Source of the DNA: Bacteroidales bacterium
GTDB taxonomy: Bacteria; Bacteroidota; Bacteroidia; Bacteroidales; UBA932
Length of the DNA: 44,938 bases
NCBI GenBank assembly: GCA_022653675.1
Contig: JALCST010000016.1
Location: forward strand, 1-44,938
Direction of reading: 5' to 3'
Shown here: positions 1-6,944 of the stretch, piece after piece
Position numbering within the stretch: the stretch's first letter is position 1
How the letters are laid out: each line of letters opens with the position of its first letter
Program-made: the position numbers and the translations under genes
The notes under the pieces: model-generated
Told to the model about the DNA's origin: nothing
Database searches by the model: none
The model's input: the letters and a program-made list of their open reading frames with translations, nothing else

Positions 1-82
1 TTCCCATTCCGAACAGAGAAGTTAAGCTCACGAGCGCCGATGGTACTGCCCAACCAGGTGGGAGAGTAGGTCATCGCCGTCT
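1..82 (+). rRNA. rrf: 5S ribosomal RNA, 3' part
   Basis: The window opens inside a 5S rRNA. The conserved CCGAACAGAGAAGTTAAGC-like segment (positions 8-27), the GCGCCGATGGTACTG segment (35-49) and the closing GGTGGGAGAGTAGGTC segment (57-72) are all present in the right order and spacing. Roughly the first 30 nucleotides lie outside the window. The 3' end near 80-82 is an estimate. A terminator hairpin follows directly, so this is probably the last gene of an rRNA operon. Confidence 0.93.
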
Positions 83-87
83 TACGG

Positions 88-127
88 GGAGACCGGACGA
101 CAATATGTCATCCGGCCTCCTTTTTTT
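88..127 (+). terminator. Rho-independent terminator of the rRNA operon
   Basis: A 14-bp stem with two mismatches (88-101 with 107-120) closes a five-base loop and is followed by seven T residues (121-127). It sits immediately after the 5S rRNA. The T-run touches the stop codon of the converging response-regulator gene, so the two convergent units have no spare sequence between them. Confidence 0.85.
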
Positions 128-851
128 AATGCAGGGTATGTTTTGATATGAAGTCGTCGAAGTTCTTCCTGTATTGTTCCCCTATTGGGAGTGAAATGCC
201 GTTGTTCAGTTTGACGGAATTCTTCGATATTTCCGAGATCTTTTTGGAATTGATTATGTAGGATCTGTGGATACGTATGAAATCCGGTGATTTAAACTGG
301 CCTACTATATTTTTCATAGTTATCAGGGGAACAAGTGGAATTTTTCCGGCAGTGAATATTTTTACATATTCGCTGAATCCCTCGATGTAGCATATGTCGT
401 TGACGTTTACTCTAGTTATCTTGTATCCAGCTTTGATGAAGATGTATTCAGCGGAAAGGTCCTCCTTTCGTCTTTCCTGTTTACTGGTATGCAGAAGAGA
501 ATATTGCCTGTAGGCCTTGTTGGTGGCTCTCAGAAAATCGGAATAGTCGAACGGCTTAAGCAGATAGTCGACTGCATTCACCTTGAATCCTTCTATTGCA
601 TATTCCGAATAGGCCGTTGTAAATATGACCATCGGCCTTTTTTTTAGCGATTTTACAAAGTCCAGTCCGTTGATTCCAGGCATGTTAATATCGATGAATA
701 TCAGATCTGCTTCTCCTTCGTCGAGGAATTCGATCGCTGAAATCGCATCCCTGCAACTTTTTACAAGTTCCAAAAACGGGACTTTCCTTATGTATCCTTC
801 CAATTGTGTAAGGGCCAGGGGCTCGTCATCTATTGCAATACACTTAATCAT
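126..851 (-). CDS. LytTR-family response regulator
   Basis: Cytoplasmic two-component response regulator of 241 residues. The receiver domain covers about residues 1-120, with the acidic pair D8/D9, the phosphoacceptor D54 (IFIDINMPG) and the conserved lysine in the LLKPF motif near residue 100. A LytTR DNA-binding domain covers about 138-238, with the typical FIRIHRSYIIN segment. The gene overlaps the 3' end of the upstream kinase gene by 8 bases, so the pair is translationally coupled and almost certainly cognate. Its target is not shown. Because it closes a five-gene operon encoding a VTC-domain enzyme and two envelope proteins, autoregulation of that operon is the simplest guess. Confidence 0.93.
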   Translation of the reverse strand: MIKCIAIDDEPLALTQLEGYIRKVPFLELVKSCRDAISAIEFLDEGEADLIFIDINMPGINGLDFVKSLKKRPMVIFTTAYSEYAIEGFKVNAVDYLLKPFDYSDFLRATNKAYRQYSLLHTSKQERRKEDLSAEYIFIKAGYKITRVNVNDICYIEGFSEYVKIFTAGKIPLVPLITMKNIVGQFKSPDFIRIHRSYIINSKKISEISKNSVKLNNGISLPIGEQYRKNFDDFISKHTLH

Positions 852-2145
852 GTCTGATTCTGCTTTTGCCTTTCTTTATGATAAACGGGATGGAAAGCTT
901 TACTCGGTATTCATTGCCTTTCACTCCGTAATCGAGTTGATATTTGTTACCATAAAGGAGGTCAAGACGTTTTTTGGAATTTGGAATGCCTATCCCGCCA
1001 TGATGTGTTATTTGCGTATTACATTGAACAGTAGAGATGGGCCAGTAACTGTTGACGACTTCGTAAAGCAAATTGTTTCCATTTATCCTTATTGATATGC
1101 GAATGTACGATTTATCATCATATCTGACTCCGTATTTGAATGCATTTTCCAAAAACGAAACGAACAGCAACGGCGGTAATTCTGCATTTGGAATAGTTTC
1201 CGGATATTCGAATGTTATTTCCACATCATCGGTGTAACGCAGTTTCATTAATTTTACGTAGTTGACTATGAAACCGACTTCCTTGTCCATATCGATGGTC
1301 GGGGAATCGGCGTCGTACAGGACGAAGCGCATAAGTTTGGAAAATTCTATTATTGTCTTTTTGGCCTTTTCACTATCGATATCGACAAGAGCATGGATGT
1401 TATTCAGGGTATTCATGAAGAAATGCGGATTCAACTGAACTTTCAGGTAGTCCAGTTCGTTTTTGAGCTTGGCATTTTCGAGCTCCTTTAGTTTATGCTC
1501 ATCTTCTATCGATTTTATAAACATTTTAATAGCCAAGTTCAGGCCGATCAGCATTATTCCAATGAAGAATGAAATAATGTTGGAATTCGGATCCAATGGG
1601 TCGAATAATCTGTGAAGGGCAGGATTCGCCATTTTCTTTTCCCCTCTCCCCTGATCGGTATTGCGGAACTCCGGTCCCGGAGGCGTTTGCATTGAAGAGG
1701 GTACGTTCCTTTTTATATCATCTGCGGGCGGAGCAATGGTATCAATGCTTCTGAAGGGAATGGGATTTGCCATCTTTCCAGGTCCTGGAGGCTGCATCCT
1801 GTAAATTGCAGAAGGACTGTTTTTCCCAAATCCAGGATTCTTTGCGGCATAAGTGAAAATTACCGGGGAGACGAATGTTATTGCCAGTGTCACAATGAAA
1901 GCAAGAGTGAAATATAAAGGATAGTTCTTATTCTTTGTCAGTATCGGTGCAATAAGAAAATTGTGTATTAGGAAAAGAAGCAAAAAAGGCAGGATTCTGA
2001 TCCAGAATATAAAGATCCTGTTCCAATCTATTGATCCGCTGCTGTCCAGCAATGCCATGCTCATTACAGGCACAAAGAGGATGATGAGCCATATTACTAT
2101 GTAAATGGTATTTTCTAGATATTTTCTGCTGCTCTTGTTCGACAT
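844..2145 (-). CDS. LytS/YehU-type membrane sensor histidine kinase
   Basis: A 433-residue membrane sensor kinase. Three hydrophobic segments (about 13-33, 44-68, 77-100) are followed by a proline-rich loop of about 90 residues (101-189), a fourth segment (190-210), then a cytoplasmic helix and the His_kinase domain. The phosphoacceptor is H241 in LNPHFFMNTLNNIH. An N-box (FLENAFKYG) and a glycine-rich box (HGGIGIPNSKKRL) mark the HATPase domain. With the N-terminus inside, the loop is periplasmic and is the likely sensing part. It contains two copies of a PPGP...KMANP element. The gene starts 3 bases after the DUF2490 gene ends and overlaps the regulator gene. The signal is unknown. Confidence 0.92.
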   Translation of the reverse strand: MSNKSSRKYLENTIYIVIWLIILFVPVMSMALLDSSGSIDWNRIFIFWIRILPFLLLFLIHNFLIAPILTKNKNYPLYFTLAFIVTLAITFVSPVIFTYAAKNPGFGKNSPSAIYRMQPPGPGKMANPIPFRSIDTIAPPADDIKRNVPSSMQTPPGPEFRNTDQGRGEKKMANPALHRLFDPLDPNSNIISFFIGIMLIGLNLAIKMFIKSIEDEHKLKELENAKLKNELDYLKVQLNPHFFMNTLNNIHALVDIDSEKAKKTIIEFSKLMRFVLYDADSPTIDMDKEVGFIVNYVKLMKLRYTDDVEITFEYPETIPNAELPPLLFVSFLENAFKYGVRYDDKSYIRISIRINGNNLLYEVVNSYWPISTVQCNTQITHHGGIGIPNSKKRLDLLYGNKYQLDYGVKGNEYRVKLSIPFIIKKGKSRIRHD

Positions 2146-2148
2146 GCT

Positions 2149-2853
2149 CTAAAAACTTAATGCATATCCTATTCCTATTACGTTTGCTGGATCATAGTCG
2201 TCGTCGTCACTGTCGTAAGTTCTTGCATATCTGTAAAACAACTCAATGGAGTTGCGTTTATCTATATTCCATTCGCATCCGGCCGTATATCTTATTTTAG
2301 TCCACTTCGTAACATAATCTTTTGGAGGAGTTAGAAAATAGTATAGTTCACCTGAGACATAAGGTTCCAGTTTGCTTTTCGGGATATCATATTTGACCTT
2401 AATTTTGGAACGGAGGTACATCTTCGGATTTATCCGTGAGGAAGATGATGATATGACGTTAACCCTGGTGGCTTGAAATTGCTCCCGCATCGAGATGTCA
2501 AGGCGGCCGATTCCGAAGGTAGTGGCCGCCTTGACAATACCCTTGTTCTGATATTCGTATTCGTTCTTGTGATGATTGTATATCAGTTCGTAACCCACGC
2601 CAATTTTGAAATGTCGATTGAATTTGTAATCCAATTCTGCCATTCCCTTTATCTTGTCAAGAGTTGTGAAATTATTCTTTGAGTGCAACTGAATTCCAAC
2701 GCCCAACTGGACTTTCTTGGGAACTAGAGAATGCTTCGTTTCGACAGTTGTCCACATTCCCCAGTCGGATTGTGCGAAAGCTGAAGGAGACAGGAGAGTG
2801 ACAACTGAAATCAGCAGGAGCGAAAAAAAATCCTTTTCCTTTTTCATGATCAA
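2149..2853 (-). CDS. DUF2490 outer-membrane beta-barrel protein
   Basis: A 234-residue protein with a cleavable signal peptide (hydrophobic stretch about 10-25, cleavage probably after AFA near residue 27). The mature part has alternating strands rich in Tyr, Lys and Arg and ends in ALSF, the aromatic C-terminus usual for outer-membrane barrels. The SDWGMWTTVE opening and the late ELFYRYAR strand match the DUF2490 family of Bacteroidota, whose function is not established. Its start overlaps the DUF4956 stop by 4 bases (ATGA), so the two are translationally coupled. A second ATG two codons downstream is equally possible. It is inferred to be the outer-membrane component of this operon. Confidence 0.85.
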   Translation of the reverse strand: MIMKKEKDFFSLLLISVVTLLSPSAFAQSDWGMWTTVETKHSLVPKKVQLGVGIQLHSKNNFTTLDKIKGMAELDYKFNRHFKIGVGYELIYNHHKNEYEYQNKGIVKAATTFGIGRLDISMREQFQATRVNVISSSSSRINPKMYLRSKIKVKYDIPKSKLEPYVSGELYYFLTPPKDYVTKWTKIRYTAGCEWNIDKRNSIELFYRYARTYDSDDDDYDPANVIGIGYALSF

Positions 2854-3521
2854 TGGGGTTTTATCATTCCGTCTATGGTGTTGATCTGATCGGCAGACGT
2901 TTCATAATAAATTTTTACATAGGCGGAGTCCTTAATAAAATCTATGTGTCCGATTTCTAGATCTTTGATCTTAAGTCCGGTGCGCTTTTCAAGGTCTGCT
3001 ACCAACTCCTGTTTCCTGTCTGGTATAATAAGTTCTATCTTATCGTATAGGATAATTTTGCAGGATGTATGCTTGAGATTTTTCGCGCTTTCAAGAATCC
3101 AGATCGAGATTATGAAAATCGCATTAGTAACCAGCAAAGCAGCCCATGATTCGTTTTCAGTTAGTGCGTTGATCACGGAGATGGCTATTATTGTAAACAT
3201 ATAGGTCATCTCCCGGATTGGAATTTGTTCCGTTCGGTAACGTATTATGCCGAAAATAGCGAACAGTCCCAATGCGAAGCCAACTTTGATCTTGACGCTT
3301 CCCAGCAGGAAGACCATAAGAAAAATGCTGATGGATATCAACATGAAAGTGGTGAAATAATCCCTGCGCTGGCTTTTAGGATAGTAAAAAAATCGGATGA
3401 TTATCCATATTATAAGGGTGTTAAGTAGGAATCTCAATAAGAGGGCCAGCAAGCCTGGGGCAATTCCTGTAAAACTTCCGTCCAGTATTTTCAGGTCTTC
3501 AACATCAGTAAGCATATTCAT
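2850..3521 (-). CDS. DUF4956 integral membrane protein
   Basis: A 223-residue inner-membrane protein. Four hydrophobic segments occur at about 23-45, 53-75, 78-120 (a long stretch probably making two spans) and 128-145, followed by a soluble tail of about 75 residues. The conserved core GLFAIFGIIRYRTE, then REMTYMFTIIAISVINAL, is the hallmark of DUF4956, often found next to VTC-domain genes. The biochemical role is unknown. The soluble tail looks like a small alpha/beta domain. The gene overlaps the VTC gene by 17 bases and the DUF2490 gene by 4, so all three should be made together. Partnership with the VTC enzyme is inferred. Confidence 0.88.
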   Translation of the reverse strand: MNMLTDVEDLKILDGSFTGIAPGLLALLLRFLLNTLIIWIIIRFFYYPKSQRRDYFTTFMLISISIFLMVFLLGSVKIKVGFALGLFAIFGIIRYRTEQIPIREMTYMFTIIAISVINALTENESWAALLVTNAIFIISIWILESAKNLKHTSCKIILYDKIELIIPDRKQELVADLEKRTGLKIKDLEIGHIDFIKDSAYVKIYYETSADQINTIDGMIKPH

Positions 3522-4278
3522 ATCTATTGTTTGTTAATTTATCAAGGTATCTGAGTTTCTCGTTGAACAGGTTCCTTTTCAAAGAGCTGTCGGTCAATAC
3601 ACAGCCTATGCAGTATTTGCTGAAGTTCATAGGTTTTATTCTCAAGTCGAGAAAAATAGGCCTAGCAGTGGATTCCACGTTGCCCGACGTCTTGGATTCG
3701 ATCACTGCGATATCATCGAGCCTTCTGACCTTGCCAGTATGGAAATTTTTGAATAAAAGATCGTTATCAATAGTCAGACGTTCATTTTCATCATTGTTTA
3801 CCAGCGTAATGCGTTTGAACGTTATGTCAAGGCACGGAGAAAGTTCTGAAGGTGCATATGATGATTTTTCATCTATGAAACGTTTTCCTTCTTCATTCAG
3901 TTCTTCTCCGGATAACCTTATGCGGAATTTATGTGTCTTTGATTTGTTATCCTTCGACTTTATTTCCAAAAAAGTAAGTTGTGATTCCACATAGGTTCTT
4001 ATTCGTATTTTTTGCCTGACTTTACGTCCGTCATGGTGTGTTATGTATATTTTGTAATCCGGAGTGTCGAAATAGATGGTACGGTAAGAAAACATCCTTA
4101 TTCCCCATGATTCCTGAACATGGTAACTGCTTGCGGCTTCTGAAAGGAACTCGGTGATCTTGAAAGAGTTTGCAATGAACTTGCTGTCACTTCTGTCCAT
4201 AAGCTTAACCCCCTTCATTTCTTCAAGAGAGATGGGGGGAATTCTGTATAATGCCTTTAAGATGTTTGATTCGTCCAT
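3505..4278 (-). CDS. VTC-domain (polyphosphate polymerase-type) protein
   Basis: A 257-residue soluble protein with the VTC triphosphate-tunnel fold, the fold of the yeast vacuolar polyphosphate polymerase Vtc4. Visible landmarks are DRSDSKF near the N-terminus (tunnel lysine), YRTIYFDTPDY, KIRIRTY (tunnel arginines), FLEIKSKDN, LTIDND, VIESKTSG and the C-terminal MNFSKYCIG. The basic and acidic tunnel residues therefore appear retained and polyphosphate or a related phosphotransfer activity is plausible, though no bacterial activity is proven by sequence. An upstream in-frame ATG at 4308 lies at the -7 promoter element, so ATG 4278 is the better start. This is the first gene of the five-gene operon. 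Confidence 0.85.
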   Translation of the reverse strand: MDESNILKALYRIPPISLEEMKGVKLMDRSDSKFIANSFKITEFLSEAASSYHVQESWGIRMFSYRTIYFDTPDYKIYITHHDGRKVRQKIRIRTYVESQLTFLEIKSKDNKSKTHKFRIRLSGEELNEEGKRFIDEKSSYAPSELSPCLDITFKRITLVNNDENERLTIDNDLLFKNFHTGKVRRLDDIAVIESKTSGNVESTARPIFLDLRIKPMNFSKYCIGCVLTDSSLKRNLFNEKLRYLDKLTNNRYEYAY

Positions 4279-4305
4279 AATCCCGTCTCCCGTTTTACAA
4301 TGATG

Positions 4306-4313
4306 CAAAAATA
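4306..4313 (-). promoter_or_regulatory. -7 promoter element for the VTC operon
   Basis: On the minus strand this reads TATTTTTG, a match to the Bacteroidota -7 consensus TAnnTTTG. Transcription should begin about 4-7 bases downstream (near 4300), which leaves a leader of about 20 bases before ATG 4278 and excludes the upstream ATG at 4308. No clean -33 TTTG is visible at the expected spacing. Confidence 0.55.
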
Positions 4314-4378
4314 ATTACAAAAGTCTTCGGTAATGGTTTTTTTCAACGAATAGCCAGATTTAATCTGTCAATAATTTG

Positions 4379-4386
4379 TAAATTTG
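4379..4386 (+). promoter_or_regulatory. -7 promoter element for the 5'-nucleotidase gene
   Basis: TAAATTTG matches TAnnTTTG and lies 22 bases before the ATG at 4409. It is divergent from the VTC operon promoter about 65 bases away, so both units fire from this 130-base gap. The -33 region is only weakly matched. Confidence 0.6.
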
Positions 4387-4408
4387 CTTATACAAAATTA
4401 ATAAGAAA

Positions 4409-6025
4409 ATGAGAACTGTTTTCCGGTCGGTTTCATTGTCAATGCTGATCCTGTATTTTGCCATATTTTCCCAATCCTGTTCGCGTTTGAAGGATGGTAC
4501 TCACAGTGTGATAATAATTTCGACCAACGATGTTCATGGTAAATATTTCGATTCGCTTTACGTGGGAGGGGAAGCAAATCCGTCATCTTATGCAAACGTA
4601 TCAACGTTCATCAACAATATACGTTCCATAGGTGTAAGTCCCGTACTTGTTGATGTCGGGGATAATTTACAGGGGGATGTAGCAGCGTATTATTTTGATT
4701 ATATTGATACAGCAGATGTCCACGTCCTTCCACGGATTATGAATTACATAGGTTACGATGCCGTAGTGGTCGGCAACCACGATATCGAAACCGGCCATAA
4801 TGTTTATGACAAAGTGCGCTCAGAATTGGGAATGCCGTATCTCGCTGCTAATGCAATAAGGACCGATGGAAGCGGCAACCCGTATTTCGACGATTATACG
4901 ATAGTCAGGAGAAACGGAATTAAGATAGCCATAATAGGATTTACAAACCCGAGAATTCCCGATTGGATATCGCCGGTTTTATATTCCGGGATGGAATTTG
5001 ATTCCATACCTCCGCTAGCTCAGCATCTCGTTGATTCTGTAATCAATAAGGAACATCCTCAGATAGTTGTTGTGGCAGTCCATTCCGGAACCGGAGATGG
5101 GTCGCCGGACGATTTTGAAAATGTAGGGCTCCGTTGTGCCAAAATGCTGCATGGAGTCGATGTAGTTCTCTGCTCCCATGATCATATCGCATATTCGACG
5201 ATCGTAGCCGGAATTGACAGCAACAAGGTTCTGCTTCTGAATGCAGGGAAGCATGCCAGATTTGTCGGATTGGGGAACATCGAACTCGTAGTGAAAAAAG
5301 GCAAAGTTGTATCGAAGAGGATAAGTGGCCATACTGTTCCCATGGATACGGTTGCCGTCGATACCTCATATGTGAGGACTTTCCGTTCGGACTATGAGAA
5401 AGTAAAGCAGTTCACCGATAAAGATATCGGAATGTTGGATAACGGAATCGACTGCAGTGATGCCCTTTACGGCCCTAGTTCATATGTTCATCTGCTGCAG
5501 TCCGTTGTTATGGAGCAGACTGAAGCTCAGATTTCTATATGTGCTCCATTGACTTTGACGGCTACCTTTGAAAAGGGGCCTATAACCGTTCAGGATCTGT
5601 TTACTCTTTATCCATATGAAAATCAATTGTATGTTTTGAAAATGAAAGGAAGCCAGGTGAAGGGGATGTTGGAAATGAGCTATGATCTCTGGGCAAGGGG
5701 GGAAGGTTTCAAATTCAACTACGATTCCGCAGAAGGTATCGTTTATGAGGTTTCAAAGAGCGCACCTGATGGTAAAAAAGTTAGAATCAAATCTATGGAA
5801 GACGGCGTATCTTTTTCTGAAGATTCGACATATCTGGTGGCCCTTACCTCATATCGGGCAAGCGGAGGTGATTTTATAAGGAAAGGGGCTGGTATCGGGC
5901 AATCAGAACTCAATTCTCTTATAGTTTCCAGATACCCGGAAATAAGGGATATGCTTTATGAATATATTATCCGTCATCATGAAATAGATCCGAAGCCGGG
6001 TAATAACTGGAAGTTCGTAAAGTAA
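4409..6025 (+). CDS. Lipoprotein metallophosphatase / 5'-nucleotidase (UshA family)
   Basis: A 538-residue secreted esterase. The N-terminus is a lipoprotein signal with a lipobox-like FSQSC (Cys near 24), so the protein is probably membrane-anchored outside the cytoplasm. The calcineurin-like metallophosphatase domain (about 32-300) has DVHG, GDNLQG and GNHDIE metal-binding motifs and the later SHDH. The C-terminal 5'-nucleotidase domain (about 325-510) contains PITVQDLFTLYPYENQL. Both halves are on one chain, whereas many Bacteroidota encode them as two genes. It probably releases phosphate and nucleosides from periplasmic nucleotides. The neighbouring VTC operon also concerns phosphate, but it is transcribed divergently and no functional link is shown. 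Confidence 0.9.
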   Translation: MRTVFRSVSLSMLILYFAIFSQSCSRLKDGTHSVIIISTNDVHGKYFDSLYVGGEANPSSYANVSTFINNIRSIGVSPVLVDVGDNLQGDVAAYYFDYIDTADVHVLPRIMNYIGYDAVVVGNHDIETGHNVYDKVRSELGMPYLAANAIRTDGSGNPYFDDYTIVRRNGIKIAIIGFTNPRIPDWISPVLYSGMEFDSIPPLAQHLVDSVINKEHPQIVVVAVHSGTGDGSPDDFENVGLRCAKMLHGVDVVLCSHDHIAYSTIVAGIDSNKVLLLNAGKHARFVGLGNIELVVKKGKVVSKRISGHTVPMDTVAVDTSYVRTFRSDYEKVKQFTDKDIGMLDNGIDCSDALYGPSSYVHLLQSVVMEQTEAQISICAPLTLTATFEKGPITVQDLFTLYPYENQLYVLKMKGSQVKGMLEMSYDLWARGEGFKFNYDSAEGIVYEVSKSAPDGKKVRIKSMEDGVSFSEDSTYLVALTSYRASGGDFIRKGAGIGQSELNSLIVSRYPEIRDMLYEYIIRHHEIDPKPGNNWKFVK

Positions 6026-6032
6026 TTTTTTT

Positions 6033-6040
6033 TATATTTG
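6033..6040 (+). promoter_or_regulatory. -7 promoter element close to the coiled-coil gene start
   Basis: TATATTTG matches TAnnTTTG exactly and ends 2 bases before ATG 6043 and 8 bases before ATG 6049. A start 4-7 bases downstream would place the transcript's first base at about 6044-6047, so the mRNA may be leaderless and use ATG 6049. No good -33 is visible. Confidence 0.5.
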
Positions 6041-6042
6041 CA

Positions 6043-6384
6043 ATGAATATGGAAAAGGACAGTAAGGGGAGGCTTGAAGAGTTGAAAAGCAACATAGGGC
6101 TCCTGATTTCGAAGCTCGAAATTGCCAAGACGGAAAACCGCCGCCTTTCTGAAAAACTCCAGATAAACGAAAAAGAATTAGTAACCAGTAAAAATAAAAT
6201 AGCAAACCTAGAAAAACAGATAGAAAACTTACAATTTGCAAATGCGTTTTCAGCTTCATCTTCAGACAGGAAAGAAGCAAAGGCAAAGGTAGGAAAGCTG
6301 ATATGGGAAATTGACAAGTGTATGGCATTGCTGGATTATGATAAGGTAGAAGAACATGGAAGAGAGAGTGAAGCACAAGATTAA
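6043..6384 (+). CDS. Small coiled-coil protein upstream of zapA
   Basis: A cytoplasmic protein of 113 residues (111 if ATG 6049 is used). Residues about 10-70 form a heptad-rich, highly charged coiled coil. A short Ala/Ser hinge (about 66-75) separates it from a second conserved-looking helix, VGKLIWEIDKCMALL. The gene overlaps zapA by 29 bases, so the two are co-expressed. I do not recognise a named family. Its size, coiled-coil content and position suggest a ZapA partner, by analogy with ZapB in proteobacteria, but there is no sequence proof. A promoter element lies almost on top of the start codon. Confidence 0.75.
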   Translation: MNMEKDSKGRLEELKSNIGLLISKLEIAKTENRRLSEKLQINEKELVTSKNKIANLEKQIENLQFANAFSASSSDRKEAKAKVGKLIWEIDKCMALLDYDKVEEHGRESEAQD

Positions 6385-6655
6385 TGTCATGATTGCCGAC
6401 AGGCAATATTCCTTTACATTGTTTCCGGAATTGGAAGAGGATGTGAGGAGTGCAGTGGACAAGATTAATGCAAGGGTGAAGGAGATAAGACAGCAGTTTA
6501 CTAACAAGGATGTTCAGGATGCCTTGTCCATTGCAGTGCTTGAAATGTTTGTCAATACGAAGAATGCCGAGAAGAGATTAAGAAGGGATGATATTTCCGA
6601 AGAACTCGATACCCTGAATTCGCAATTGGAAGAGTATTTGAAAAAAACAATATGA
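6356..6655 (+). CDS. zapA: Cell division protein ZapA
   Basis: A 99-residue FtsZ-ring-associated protein. The N-terminal part (about 1-45) has the ZapA opening KINVMIADRQYSFTLFPE, followed by a helical region (DVRSAVDKINARVKEI) and a C-terminal coiled coil. Length fits the family (about 95-110). In the cell it would bundle FtsZ filaments at midcell. It is translationally coupled to the upstream coiled-coil gene and is followed by a probable 6S RNA and rny. The zapA/6S adjacency recalls the zapA-ssrS arrangement of proteobacteria. The ATG at 6356 is the only reasonable start, given the length of the conserved N-terminus. Confidence 0.9.
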   Translation: MEERVKHKINVMIADRQYSFTLFPELEEDVRSAVDKINARVKEIRQQFTNKDVQDALSIAVLEMFVNTKNAEKRLRRDDISEELDTLNSQLEEYLKKTI

Positions 6656-6660
6656 TCTTT

Positions 6661-6866
6661 AGCCGTTAGTTTGCTCCGTGCGAAAATTAACATTTTATTT
6701 ACAATACAGAGCAAACTCGAAGGGAGAGGACAGGCCTGGGTGACCCGAAAGGGGATTACGTTTAGCGTTTGGCGCTTCGTGACGTTGGAAGCCCGATCCG
6801 TATGCAGGAGCTCAAATCTTATCTTTTTAAGATTTTCCTACTGATAGCAACTAACGGCTTTTTCTT
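6661..6866 (+). ncRNA. ssrS: Probable 6S RNA (SsrS)
   Basis: This 290-base gap between zapA and rny holds one structured RNA of about 205 nt. The 5' end AGCCGTTAGTTTGCT (6661-6675) is complementary to AGCAACTAACGGCT (6846-6859) with one bulged base, making a 14-bp closing stem followed by a T-rich tail (6860-6870). Inside, an AT-rich region is followed by GC-rich helices, including a TTTG-looped hairpin around 6760-6775. Size, long closing stem and the position after zapA fit 6S RNA, the RNA polymerase-binding regulator. The identification rests on architecture and context; no covariance search was possible. No clear -7 element is seen just upstream. Confidence 0.62.
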
Positions 6867-6944
6867 TTTTAAATATCAAAGTTCTGTCTGTTGATGAGAT
6901 AACTAAAAATATGTTTACCATCAATATCCATTAACTTATAAGCA

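Noticed and set aside
4279..4308. Upstream in-frame ATG (4308) as the VTC gene start.
   Set aside because: It lies in the TATTTTTG promoter element, so it would be upstream of the transcript start, and the added residues match nothing in the family.
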